Source: Thermocatellispora tengchongensis (GTDB taxonomy: Bacteria > Actinomycetota > Actinomycetes > Streptosporangiales > Streptosporangiaceae). From it: a DNA stretch of 64,000 nucleotides. Shown here one piece after another: positions 55,027 through 63,238 of the stretch (positions are counted from its first letter, which is position 1; each line of letters opens with the position of its first letter). The translations under genes and the position numbers were made by a program. Under the pieces are notes generated by a model. That model did no database searches. It was not told the origin of the DNA and was given only the letters and a program-made list of their open reading frames with translations. The DNA lies in the NCBI RefSeq assembly GCF_014202315.1, contig NZ_JACHGN010000004.1, forward strand, positions 310,001 through 374,000. The letters run 5' to 3'.

Positions 55027-55500
55027 GTGTCCGACACCATGCACAACACGACGACCGAAGCCGGGGTGCCCCGCGCCCGGTCGGGGTCGGCCGGGGAGAC
55101 CCTGGTCACCGGCAGGGGGACGACCACCATCAGCGACGGCGTGGTAGCCAAGATCGCCGGCATGGCGGCGCGCGAGGTACGGGGCGTGTACGCCATGGGA
55201 GCCGGCACCGCCCGCGCCCTGGGCGCGATGCGCGGCATGGTCGGCGGCGGCCAGGCGGGCCCGGCACAGGGCGTCTCGGTGGACGTGGGCGAGCGCCAGG
55301 CGGCTGTGGACATGGACGTGGTGGTCGAGTACGGCGTCGCCATACCCGACCTCGCGAGCGCGGTACGCCGCAACGTGATCGCCGCCGTGGAGCGTATGTG
55401 CGGCCTTGAGGTCACCGAGGTGAACCTCAAGATCGACGACATCCACCTGCCCGAGGAGGACAGGCAGAAGTCCCAGCCCGAGGAGCCCAGGGTCCGGTGA
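55027..55500 (+). CDS. Asp23/Gls24-family envelope stress protein 1
   Basis: 157 residues with the Gls24 core (TTISDGVVAKIAGMAAREVRGVYAM near 35-59, in the typical DGVV-KIA pattern; VSVDVGERQAAVDMDVVVEYGV near 90-111). Cytoplasmic proteins of this family attach to the membrane through AmaP in Gram-positives. The GTG start has GGAAGGAAACGAC upstream. The cluster runs in one direction to 58198, with overlaps between genes. Confidence 0.9.
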   Translation: MSDTMHNTTTEAGVPRARSGSAGETLVTGRGTTTISDGVVAKIAGMAAREVRGVYAMGAGTARALGAMRGMVGGGQAGPAQGVSVDVGERQAAVDMDVVVEYGVAIPDLASAVRRNVIAAVERMCGLEVTEVNLKIDDIHLPEEDRQKSQPEEPRVR

Positions 55501-56201
55501 CCGGCCGCAAACGGGACCGCGGCCGCGCCTCCCGCGCCCCCGATCCCGCCACCCGCCGCGACGAGCCGGGGAGCCCCGCCGCCCCCGGCCCGCGGCCCGC
55601 CGCGCCCGCGGCCGGCGGCGCCGGCGGAGGCGGGGGCACCGCCGGCGTCCCGCCCCCGGAGGGCACGCCGCACAGAGAGCACAAAGAGAGCGGGCCCTTC
55701 CGGGAGCGCGCGGAAGGCGCACGGCGTACCGAGCGTACGTCCGGCACGGAGGGCACGGAGGGCACGCCGATCGGGGAGAGTGCGCCGCGCGGAGGACCTT
55801 CCGAGGGGCGGGAGACGCCGGCCGCCCCCGCCCCGGAGATGCCACGTCCGCGCGAGGCCCGTCCTGAGGACCGGGCCGGCGAGGAGCGTACGGAGACCCA
55901 GGCCGGGGACCGGGTGGAGGATCTGGCCGGGGAGATGGCGGAGGCGGTTCGCCGGTGCCCGGACGTCGCGGCGCTGTCGCTGGGACCGTTCGGGACCGTC
56001 GCGACCTACCTGCCCGGGGTCAAGGTGTCCGGTGTCGCGGTGCGCGACGGCGAGATCGACATCGCCATCGTGGCCAGGTACGGCCGTCCGCTGCCCGAGA
56101 TCGCCGACGAGGTGCGCGACGCCGTCGCCCCGCTGGCCGGCGGGCGCCGGGTGAACGTGGCCATTGACGACCTGGAGCTGCCGGAGACGGCGGCGGCGTG
56201 A
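55497..56201 (+). CDS. Asp23-like protein with a long disordered N terminus
   Basis: 234 residues. The first 125 or so are a Pro/Gly/Arg/Glu-rich disordered region. The last 100 (DLAGEMAEAVRRCPDVAALSLG onward; GVAVRDGEIDIAIVARYGRPL) resemble a Gls24-like alpha/beta domain. The GTG at 55497 overlaps the previous stop (GTGA). The disordered tail may be a linker or scaffold; this is inferred. Confidence 0.72.
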   Translation: MTGRKRDRGRASRAPDPATRRDEPGSPAAPGPRPAAPAAGGAGGGGGTAGVPPPEGTPHREHKESGPFRERAEGARRTERTSGTEGTEGTPIGESAPRGGPSEGRETPAAPAPEMPRPREARPEDRAGEERTETQAGDRVEDLAGEMAEAVRRCPDVAALSLGPFGTVATYLPGVKVSGVAVRDGEIDIAIVARYGRPLPEIADEVRDAVAPLAGGRRVNVAIDDLELPETAAA

Positions 56202-56253
56202 ACGTCCGCACGCGCGACGTGCGGGGATCGAGAGGAACACGGAGGGCCAAGCG

Positions 56254-56442
56254 ATGGAAACCTTCCCGGTGTGGCCGATCGTCGGCCTCGTCGTGGGCAT
56301 GGTGCTCGGCGTGGTCGGGGCGTTCGGAGGGCTGGGCGCCTTCCTGCTCGTGCTGGTGCTCGGGGTGGTGGGCCTGCTCGTCGGCCGGATCATGGAGGGC
56401 GGGCAGATCGACCTGTCCCAGTTCTCCGCGAGACGGCGATGA
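56254..56442 (+). CDS. DUF2273 small membrane protein
   Basis: 62 residues: two membrane segments (WPIVGLVVGMVLGVVGAF and FLLVLVLGVVGLLVGRI) and a charged tail. DUF2273 proteins are encoded with Asp23 genes in many Gram-positives, as here. GGAGGGCC precedes the ATG. Its stop overlaps the next start (ATGA). Confidence 0.88.
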   Translation: METFPVWPIVGLVVGMVLGVVGAFGGLGAFLLVLVLGVVGLLVGRIMEGGQIDLSQFSARRR

Positions 56443-56993
56443 ACACCGGCGAGTACGGCGGGACCGCCGAGCCGGAGGGGCCCGAGCCGGCGGAGCGGCG
56501 CGGTGTGACCCGGATACCCGACCACGTGGTGTCCCGGATCGCGACCCACGCCGCCGCCGAGGTGGAAGGGGTGCTCGACGTACGCCGCCGCCACGCCCGC
56601 GGCCCGTGGGGCGGCACGGCCCGCGCCTCGGTGCACGGCGACGTGGCCTCGGTGAGCATGGACGTCTCGGTGGCCTATCCGGCGCCGATCCGCACGGTCG
56701 CCGACGAACTGCGCCGCCACGTCGCGACCCGGGTGCACGAGCTGACCGGCCTGATCGTGGACCACATCGACGTGGACGTGGCCGCGCTCGTCCCCGGCCA
56801 GCGCCCGGCCCCGCCCCCGCGGGAGATCCCCGAGCCCGGCCGGGAACCCGAGGGCTCACGGCCCGCGGAGGCCGCCGAGATGACCCGGGAAGGGCCGGAG
56901 CCGCCTCAGGGCCCCGGTGAGGGGCCGGAGAGCCGGCGCCCCGGGGAGGGGCCGGAGACGCGGCCCTTGCGGGACGACTACCGGGAGGTGTGA
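56439..56993 (+). CDS. Asp23/Gls24-family envelope stress protein 2
   Basis: 184 residues. The Gls24 core lies at about 22-115 (RIPDHVVSRIATHAAAEVEGV; SVSMDVSVAYPAPI; VHELTGLIVDHIDVDV). The last 60 residues are Pro/Glu-rich and disordered. The start ATG 56439 overlaps the DUF2273 stop by 4 bp. Confidence 0.88.
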   Translation: MNTGEYGGTAEPEGPEPAERRGVTRIPDHVVSRIATHAAAEVEGVLDVRRRHARGPWGGTARASVHGDVASVSMDVSVAYPAPIRTVADELRRHVATRVHELTGLIVDHIDVDVAALVPGQRPAPPPREIPEPGREPEGSRPAEAAEMTREGPEPPQGPGEGPESRRPGEGPETRPLRDDYREV

Positions 56994-56996
56994 GGC

Positions 56997-57608
56997 ATGA
57001 CCGCGATCGGCGCGGGCGGGCAGGGAGCCGCCGCGCACCCGCCGGCCAGGACCGTGCGCAGGGCGCGGCGCGCGGCCATGCGCCGCTTCAGGCCGCGCCG
57101 GATCGTCCCCGCGACGATCGCGGCGGCGGTGTTGCTGGCGGTCTCGCTGCTCGTGCTGATCGAGGTGGTGTCCGGCCTGGTCGGCCGGCCCGCCCGGATC
57201 ATCCCGTACGACGCGATGCTGCGCTGGGCGGCCACCACCCGGTGGAACGAGGCCGCCGTGCTGACGGGAGCCGCGATCGTGGCGCTGGTGGGCCTGCTGC
57301 TGCTCCTGCTGGGACTGGTGCCCGGACGGCCGAGCCACGTGCCGCTGCGTACCGAGGACCCGGAACTGATCATGGGCATGCAGCGGCGCAGCTTCGCCCG
57401 CGCGCTGGAACGGGCGGCCGAGACGGTGCCGGGCGTCACCCGGGCGCGGGCCCGGATGCGGGGCGGGCGGGTGCTGATCACGGCCTCCTCCGCGATGCAC
57501 GACCCGGGCGGGCTGGAGCAGTCGGTACGCGAGGCGGTGTACGGCAAGCTGCGATCGCTCGCACCGGCGGTGGAGCCGCCGGTCGATGTGAAGGTGCGGA
57601 GGAAGTGA
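56997..57608 (+). CDS. DUF6286-type membrane protein
   Basis: 203 residues. A basic N terminus, a first membrane segment (about 37-60; IVPATIAAAVLLAVSLLVLI) and a second (about 86-108) are followed by a soluble Asp23-like/DUF6286 domain (SFARALERAAETVPGVTRARARM). It lies 3 bp after Asp23 gene 2 and its stop overlaps the next GTG. Function is unknown. Confidence 0.8.
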   Translation: MTAIGAGGQGAAAHPPARTVRRARRAAMRRFRPRRIVPATIAAAVLLAVSLLVLIEVVSGLVGRPARIIPYDAMLRWAATTRWNEAAVLTGAAIVALVGLLLLLLGLVPGRPSHVPLRTEDPELIMGMQRRSFARALERAAETVPGVTRARARMRGGRVLITASSAMHDPGGLEQSVREAVYGKLRSLAPAVEPPVDVKVRRK

Positions 57609-58198
57609 CGGCGATGGCCAAGGAACGCGCGACCGCCCGCGGCAACCGGCTCGGTCTCACCCTGCTCGGCCTGGTGCTGCTCGCCGGAGGCGGCTACGCC
57701 CTGGCCCGCGGCCTGGGCGCGTTCGGGGCCCTGCGTGCGATGGAACGCATCGCGGGCCCGCGCGAGATCGTGTTCTTCGCCCGCTCGCCGTGGATCTGGT
57801 GGGTGATCGCGGCCGTGGCGCTGATCCTGGCGCTGCTCGCGCTGCGCTGGCTGCTCGTGCAGGCCCGCCGGGACGCGCCCACGGGCCTGCGCCTCGCCGA
57901 GGGACCCGGCGGCGTGACCGAGGTGGAGTCGAGCGGCGTGGCGAACGCCCTGGAGTCGGACGTCACCGAGCACCCGGCCGTGCTGCGCGCCCGCGCCGCC
58001 GTAACCGGGACCGGCGCGGAGCCGGGCGTACGGCTGCGCATGGTGGCCGACGAGGAGGCCCCGGTGGACGAGCTGCGCCACCACCTCGGCGCCCGCGCGA
58101 TCCCCCGGATGCGCGAAAGCCTGGAGGTCGAGCACCTGCCGGCGGAGGTCCGGCTGCGCCTGGAACCACACCGGCGCAAGACCCGCACCCTGCGCTGA
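57605..58198 (+). CDS. amaP: Alkaline shock response membrane anchor protein AmaP
   Basis: 197 residues. Two membrane segments (about 14-32 and 62-84) flank a short loop, then a soluble domain ending in a basic tail (EPHRRKTRTLR). In Staphylococcus AmaP anchors Asp23 to the membrane. The GTG at 57605 overlaps the previous stop (GTGA); ATG 57614 is an alternative. It is the last gene of the cluster. Confidence 0.82.
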   Translation: MTAMAKERATARGNRLGLTLLGLVLLAGGGYALARGLGAFGALRAMERIAGPREIVFFARSPWIWWVIAAVALILALLALRWLLVQARRDAPTGLRLAEGPGGVTEVESSGVANALESDVTEHPAVLRARAAVTGTGAEPGVRLRMVADEEAPVDELRHHLGARAIPRMRESLEVEHLPAEVRLRLEPHRRKTRTLR

Positions 58199-58297
58199 CC
58201 TAGGGAACCGACCGGCGGCGCCGACAGCACCGCTGACCGCAGCGCCGACCAGCGCCGCCGACCGACGCCGCCGACGGCCGGATGGGTGTCGCGTCGC

Positions 58298-58735
58298 TCA
58301 GGCGGTCTTGGGCCCGGCGCTCTGCACCACCTCGAAGGACCACAGCTCGGAGCCGGATGCGGCCGGGCCGCCGTGCCCGTGCCCCTGGCCCCCCTGCCCG
58401 TGCCCCGGACCGCCCTGGCCGTGCCCGGGGCCGCCCTGGCCGTGCCCGGGGCCGCCCTGGCCGTGCCCGGGGCCGCCCTGGGCCTGGGCCTCGGCGGCGG
58501 CCTGGGCGTGGCCGGCCTGGAACGCCTGGCTCTTCTGCCAGCGCTCGAAGTCGGCCTCGCTGCGCCAGCGGGTGTAGACGAGGTAGCGGTCGGTGCCCTC
58601 GACCGGTCGCAGCAGCTCGAACCACTCGAAGCCGTCCGACGACTCCACCATGCCCGCCCGGCCCGCGAACCGGCGCTCCAGCGACTCGCGCATCTCGGCG
58701 GGTACGGTCAGCACGTTGATCTTCACGACGCTCAT
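58298..58735 (-). CDS. ABM-family (HmoA-like) monooxygenase with His/Gly repeat insert
   Basis: 145 residues. The ABM fold is seen in VKINVLTVPAEMRESLERRF (about 4-22), WFELLRPVEGTDRYLVYTRW (about 38-57) and FERWQKSQAFQAGHA (about 63-77). Near residues 86-122 it carries about five copies of the heptad GGPGHGQ before the final strand (ELWSFEVVQ). The fold resembles heme-degrading HmoA/IsdG proteins; the His-rich insert could bind metal, which is a guess. It converges on the AmaP gene. Confidence 0.82.
   Translation of the reverse strand: MSVVKINVLTVPAEMRESLERRFAGRAGMVESSDGFEWFELLRPVEGTDRYLVYTRWRSEADFERWQKSQAFQAGHAQAAAEAQAQGGPGHGQGGPGHGQGGPGHGQGGPGHGQGGQGHGHGGPAASGSELWSFEVVQSAGPKTA
58410..58472. 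repeat. 21-bp tandem repeat inside the monooxygenase gene
   Basis: Three exact tandem copies of CCGCCCTGGCCGTGCCCGGGG (58410, 58431, 58452), with diverged copies on the left from about 58368. Each encodes the heptad GGPGHGQ on the minus strand, so copy-number changes keep the reading frame. Confidence 0.9.
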
Positions 58736-58934
58736 GCGGGCGGCTCCTTCGCGACGGCATCGGCGTAACGGACGTCTCCCATTCTGTCGGGCCCTCCGCC
58801 CGGCGGCGCGACCGGGCGTACCTGGGAGACTGATAACGATGTGACTGTTGTGCCGGACGTTAACTTGACCCGCGGCGCCGACCTCCGGGAACATGATCCG
58901 CCATCCCCCTCGACCGGCCCGGAAGGACTCTGGC

Positions 58935-60650
58935 GTGCCCGCCCGCACACGTGCCCTCAGCCTCGCGTTCGCCATGCTGCTCTCCTGCGTGACCGCGGCC
59001 ACGGCGACGGGGACTGCGACGGGCACGGCGAGCGCCGCGACGGCCCCCGAGGCGGTCAAGCGCACCGCCGAGTGCTCGGGCGACTGGCTGCCCGCCACGC
59101 CGACCTCGGAGGAGATCATGAAGGGCGAGCTGTCCTTCCTGGACCTGCCCGCGGTCAAGGTGGGCAAGGACGTCAACTGGCGGTGGAGCCCGTACAACAA
59201 CCGGTCCTGGGACATGGTCTTCCACTCGCTGCGCTGGATGGGCCGGCTGGTGGCCGACTACGAGAGCAACGGCGACGCCGCGTACCTCGCCCGTGCCACC
59301 GAGATCGCCAAGGACTGGGTGCGGGACAACCCGCGCGGCGGGCGCACCACGAGCCCGTACGCGTGGGAAGAGCACCCGATCGCGCTGCGCGCCCCCGCGC
59401 TGGTCTGCCTGAGCATGCACGTCAAGGCCGACTGGCTGACCAAGAGCCTGGCCGAGCACGCGCGCATGCTGTCGAACCCCAAGCTGTACGAGAAGGGCCA
59501 CAACCACGGCATCGACCAGGACATCGCGCTGCTCGGCATCGGCTGCCGGTACAAGCGCGCCGAGTGGTCCAGCCTGGCGATCAGGCGGCTGACCGAGACG
59601 GTCGAGCTGGACGTGGACTCCCAGGGCGCGCTGCGCGAGCAGGCGCCCCGCTACGCCCTGTACGTGCACTCGCGGCTGCGGGTCGCGATGGACAACATCA
59701 AGGCGTGCGGGCGCAAGGTCCCGGCCGAGATCGTCAAGCGGTGGGAGTCGCTGGAGGGGTTCATCGCGCACTCCACGCAGCCCAACGGCCAGATGGTGCC
59801 GATCGGCGACGGCGGGCCCGACGTGCGGCCCGAGGCGTTCGACCACCCGAAGGAGACGGTGAAGGTCTTCCGCGGCGGCTACGTCTACGGCCGTACGGCG
59901 TGGGACAAGCCCGCGTCGGCGTACTACTCGATCAGGTTCGGGCCGGGGCAGATGTACCACGGGCACGAGGACCACCTGGGCGTCACCTACTACGCGCAGG
60001 GCCACGACGTGCTGGTGGACGTCGGGTTCCACTCCTACGAGGACACCGCGTACCGCAAGTGGACCAACGCCCCGGAGGCGCACAACGTGCCGGTGGTGGT
60101 GGGCGAGGCGTTCCGGCCGCGTACGGCGACGAAGCTGGTCAAGGCGTCCACGGGCGGCGACCGGCAGAGCTACCGGCTGACCGACCGGGCGTACGGCGTG
60201 AGCCGTACGCGCTCGGTGCTGGTCAACCACGGCAGCGACGTGATGGCCGTGCTCGACTCGGCCTCCGGCGGACGCGAGATCAGCAACATCTGGCACTTCG
60301 CCCACGACCTGACCACCGTCTCGGCGAGCGGCGGCGCGGTCGTGGTCAAGGACGGCGGGGGCTGGAAGGCCACCCTCCTGCAGTACGCGCTGCCGTCGTG
60401 CAAGCCGGTGAGCGGCCTGAAGGTGGTGCGCGGCCAGACGAGGCCGTACCAGGGCTGGGTCTCCCCGGCGTACCTGAAGAAGCGGCCCGCGCCCGCGGTG
60501 CTCTCGCCCGCGTCGGCCGACCCGCTGCTGACCATCGTGGTCCCGGGAGTGGACCGGCCCGAGGTGCGCTGCGGCGGCGGCAAGGTCTCGGTGGAGACGA
60601 CCGACGGTACGGTCACGTTCCGCGCCACCGCCGCAGGCGGGCTCTCCTGA
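58935..60650 (+). CDS. Secreted heparinase II/III-like polysaccharide lyase
   Basis: 571 residues. A signal peptide (RALSLAFAMLLSCVTAATA) precedes an alpha-barrel domain (about 60-290; HSLRWMGRLVADY, GHNHGIDQDIALL) and a beta-sandwich heparinase II/III domain (SIRFGPGQMYHGHEDHLGVTYYAQGHDVLVDVG, about 330-380, in parts). It should cleave acidic polysaccharides outside the cell. I used the GTG at 58935 with GGAAGGA upstream; ATG 58893 would add 14 residues before the signal peptide. Confidence 0.85.
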   Translation: MPARTRALSLAFAMLLSCVTAATATGTATGTASAATAPEAVKRTAECSGDWLPATPTSEEIMKGELSFLDLPAVKVGKDVNWRWSPYNNRSWDMVFHSLRWMGRLVADYESNGDAAYLARATEIAKDWVRDNPRGGRTTSPYAWEEHPIALRAPALVCLSMHVKADWLTKSLAEHARMLSNPKLYEKGHNHGIDQDIALLGIGCRYKRAEWSSLAIRRLTETVELDVDSQGALREQAPRYALYVHSRLRVAMDNIKACGRKVPAEIVKRWESLEGFIAHSTQPNGQMVPIGDGGPDVRPEAFDHPKETVKVFRGGYVYGRTAWDKPASAYYSIRFGPGQMYHGHEDHLGVTYYAQGHDVLVDVGFHSYEDTAYRKWTNAPEAHNVPVVVGEAFRPRTATKLVKASTGGDRQSYRLTDRAYGVSRTRSVLVNHGSDVMAVLDSASGGREISNIWHFAHDLTTVSASGGAVVVKDGGGWKATLLQYALPSCKPVSGLKVVRGQTRPYQGWVSPAYLKKRPAPAVLSPASADPLLTIVVPGVDRPEVRCGGGKVSVETTDGTVTFRATAAGGLS

Positions 60651-60677
60651 GGCCGGGCTGACCCCGGGAGGCCCCGT

Positions 60678-62261
60678 CTACAGGGAGTCGCACTCGCGCC
60701 CGGCGCGGAGCAGCCCGTACGTCACGGCCTCCTCCAGCGCCTGCCAGGACGCCTCGATGACGTTCTCGGCGACGCCCATCGTGGCCCACTCGCCCTTGCC
60801 GTCGCTGGAGGTGATCAGCACGCGGGTGATGGCGTCGCTGCCGTGAGTGCCTTCGAGTATGCGCACCTTGAAATCGGTCAGCTCCAGCGCGGCCAGCTCG
60901 GGGTAGAGCCGCTCCAGCGCCTGGCGCAGCGCGCGGTCCAGCGCGTTGACCGGGCCGTTGCCCTCGCCGGTGGCGACGATACGCTCGCCCTTGGCGTGCA
61001 CCTTGACCGTGGCCTCGCTGACCACCTCGCCGGTGGGGCGGCGCTCCACGATGGCGCGCCAGGACTCCACGGTGAAGTGGCGGCGGCGCTCGCCGTTGAG
61101 GGTGTCCTTCAGCAGCAGCTCGAAGGACGCGTCGGCGGCCTCGAAGGTGTAGCCGCGGGCCTCCAGCTCCTTGACCTTCTCCACCAGCTCGCGCGACTCC
61201 GTCGCGTCGAGCTCGTAGCCAAGCTCGCGGCCCTTGAGCTCGACCGACGCGCGCCCGGCCATGTCGGAGACCAGCATGCGCATGTCGTTGCCGACCTGGG
61301 CCGGGTCGATGTGCTGGTACAGGTTGGGGTCCACCTTGATGGCGCTGGCGTGCAGGCCGGCCTTGTGGGCGAAGGCGGACACGCCGACGTAGGGCTGGTG
61401 GGAGTTGGGGGTGACGTTGGTCACCTCGGTGATCGCGTGCGCGATGCGGGTCATGTCGGCGAGCGCCTCCTGCGGCACCAGGTCGAAGCCCCGCTTGAGC
61501 TGGAGGTTGGCCACCACGGTGAACAGGTTGGCGTTGCCGGACCGCTCGCCGTATCCGTTGGCGCAGCCCTGCACGTGGGTGGCGCCCGCCTTGACCGCGG
61601 CCAGGGTGTTGGCGACCGCGCAGCCGGTGTCGTCATGGCAGTGGATGCCCACGCGGGCGCTGGTGGCGACGGCCGCCAGCACGACCTCGGCCAGCTCGTC
61701 GGGGAGCATGCCGCCGTTGGTGTCGCACAGCGCGATCACGTCGGCGCCGGCCTCGGCGGCCGTGCGTACGACTTCGAGGGCGTACGCCGGGTTGGACTTG
61801 TAGCCGTCGAAGAAGTGCTCGGCGTCGAGGAAGACCCTCTGGCCCTCCGCACGGAGGTGGGAGACCGTGTCGCGGATCATCGCGAGGTTCTCCTCAAGGG
61901 TCGTGCGGAGGGCCAGTTCGACGTGCCTGTCGTGACTCTTGGCGACAAGGGTCACGACAGGCGCGCCGGATTCGCGCAGTGCGGCGACCAGTGGGTCGTC
62001 GGCCGCCTTCACCCCGGCCCGGCGGGTCGCGCCGAACGCGGCGAGCTGCGCGTGCTTCAGGTCGAGCTCTGTTCGAGCCCGCCGGAAGAACTCGGTGTCC
62101 TTGGGGTTCGCTCCCGGCCAGCCACCTTCGATGAAGCCGACGCCGAGGCCGTCCAGGTGGCGGGCGATGGCCAGCTTGTCGGCCACCGTCAGGTTGAGGC
62201 CCTCTTGCTGCGCGCCGTCGCGCAGCGTGGTGTCGTACACGTGGAAGCGATCGTCGGCCAT
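60678..62261 (-). CDS. cimA: (R)-citramalate synthase
   Basis: 527 residues. The HMGL-like barrel begins YDTTLRDGAQQEG near 8-20, with HCHDDTGCAVANTLAAV near 205-221 (metal His pair) and NGYGERSGNANL near 233; the C-terminal LeuA-type allosteric domain starts near 400. It condenses pyruvate and acetyl-CoA to citramalate for isoleucine without threonine. ATG 62261 is preferred, as AGGAG lies directly against the upstream ATG 62273. A leader peptide and terminator precede the gene. Confidence 0.94.
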   Translation of the reverse strand: MADDRFHVYDTTLRDGAQQEGLNLTVADKLAIARHLDGLGVGFIEGGWPGANPKDTEFFRRARTELDLKHAQLAAFGATRRAGVKAADDPLVAALRESGAPVVTLVAKSHDRHVELALRTTLEENLAMIRDTVSHLRAEGQRVFLDAEHFFDGYKSNPAYALEVVRTAAEAGADVIALCDTNGGMLPDELAEVVLAAVATSARVGIHCHDDTGCAVANTLAAVKAGATHVQGCANGYGERSGNANLFTVVANLQLKRGFDLVPQEALADMTRIAHAITEVTNVTPNSHQPYVGVSAFAHKAGLHASAIKVDPNLYQHIDPAQVGNDMRMLVSDMAGRASVELKGRELGYELDATESRELVEKVKELEARGYTFEAADASFELLLKDTLNGERRRHFTVESWRAIVERRPTGEVVSEATVKVHAKGERIVATGEGNGPVNALDRALRQALERLYPELAALELTDFKVRILEGTHGSDAITRVLITSSDGKGEWATMGVAENVIEASWQALEEAVTYGLLRAGRECDSL

Positions 62262-62285
62262 GATCTGTGACATCTCCTGGGAAAC

Positions 62286-62373
62286 AAAAAGACCCCTCAC
62301 GGACGTGAGAGGTCTGCGCGCCGGCTGGTCCTTCGGGCTAAGTGCCGGCGCGCCTGCTGATAATGAGCAGACC
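62286..62373 (-). promoter_or_regulatory. Transcription attenuator upstream of cimA
   Basis: On the minus strand, in order: GGTCTGC (62373-62367) in the leader codons; a 10-bp perfect stem GCGCGCCGGC (62353-62344) with GCCGGCGCGC (62325-62316); and a terminator hairpin GACCTCTCACG (62314-62304) with CGTGAGGGGTC (62301-62291) followed by TTTTTG. GGTCTGC can also pair with GCAGACC (62317-62311), which overlaps the terminator arm, so exclusive folds exist. The terminator ends about 25 nt before the cimA start. Confidence 0.75.
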
Positions 62374-62382
62374 AGAGAACAT
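62338..62382 (-). CDS. cimA leader peptide, MFSGLLIISRRAGT
   Basis: A 14-codon ORF starting ATG at 62382 and ending TAG at 62338, about 120 nt upstream of cimA. It has Leu-Leu-Ile-Ile at codons 5-8 (CTG CTC ATT ATC), the amino acids of the branched-chain pathway, and AGG 4 bp before the start. Its position before the hairpins and terminator matches attenuator leaders of branched-chain operons in actinomycetes. Confidence 0.72.
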   Translation of the reverse strand: MFSGLLIISRRAGT

Positions 62383-62482
62383 GATGCCTGCCAGTCTGCC
62401 ACACTCGGCCACCATCTGGCACATCGATCTCACCATCCGCCCGCCCGGACCCCGCGCGGGCTCCTCGACCAGAATGGTCGGC

Positions 62483-63136
62483 ATGAAGGCGACCTATCTG
62501 GACCCCCGTGTCGGGCAGTACGTCCTGGCCCACGCCACCCAGCCCGACGAGGTGCTGGAGGCCCTGGCCAAGGAGACCGTCGAGGCCACCGGGGGCGACT
62601 CCGAGATGCAGATCTCCCCCGAGCAGGGCCCGTTCCTCACCATGCTCGCCCAGATCGCCGGCGCGCGTAACGCGGTCGAGATCGGCACGTTCACCGGCTA
62701 CTCCTCCATCTGCATCGCCCGCGGCCTGGCCCCCGGCGGCCGTCTGACCTGCTTCGACGTCAGCGAGCAGTGGACCTCCATCGCCCGCCGCCACTGGCGC
62801 GAGGCCGGCGTGGCCGACCGCATCGACCTGATCCTCGGCCCCGCGGCCGAGACCCTGGCCGCCTGGACTCCCGCGGAGCCCGTGGACCTGGCCTTCATCG
62901 ACGCCGACAAGGGCGGCTACCCGGTCTACTACGACCTGCTCATGGACCGCCTGGCGCCGGGCGGCGTCATCCTGTGCGACAACACCCTCCGCCGCGGCAC
63001 CGTGGCCGACCCCGACACCACCGACCCCGTCACCGAGGCCATGCGCGCCTTCAACGACAAGGTGATGACCGACCCCCGCGTGACCACCGTCCTGCTCCCC
63101 CTCGCCGACGGCCTGACCCTGATTCGAAAGAACTGA
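62483..63136 (+). CDS. SAM-dependent O-methyltransferase (caffeoyl-CoA/catechol type)
   Basis: 217 residues. SAM-binding motif VEIGTFTGYSSICIARGL near 60-77, metal-binding AFIDADKGGYPVYYDLL near 134-150 and ILCDNTLRRG near 160. The fold is that of methyltransferase family 3 (MdmC/caffeoyl-CoA OMT). The physiological acceptor is unknown. Start ATG 62483 gives MKATYLDPRVGQYV; ATG 62474 is an alternative. It is divergent from the cimA leader. Confidence 0.92.
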   Translation: MKATYLDPRVGQYVLAHATQPDEVLEALAKETVEATGGDSEMQISPEQGPFLTMLAQIAGARNAVEIGTFTGYSSICIARGLAPGGRLTCFDVSEQWTSIARRHWREAGVADRIDLILGPAAETLAAWTPAEPVDLAFIDADKGGYPVYYDLLMDRLAPGGVILCDNTLRRGTVADPDTTDPVTEAMRAFNDKVMTDPRVTTVLLPLADGLTLIRKN

Positions 63137-63238
63137 CGAATTCTTTCCCGTTCCTCGGGCGAACACGGCCGACGGCCACTACATTCAGTGCCGCACTGCT
63201 AACGTTACGTCCACAGGCCCGGAGGGGATGATGGAATC

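Noticed and set aside
58199-58297. Long-loop GC stem as a terminator between AmaP and the monooxygenase
   Set aside because: The 8-bp arms are separated by about 28 nt in sequence of simple GC composition and are not convincing.
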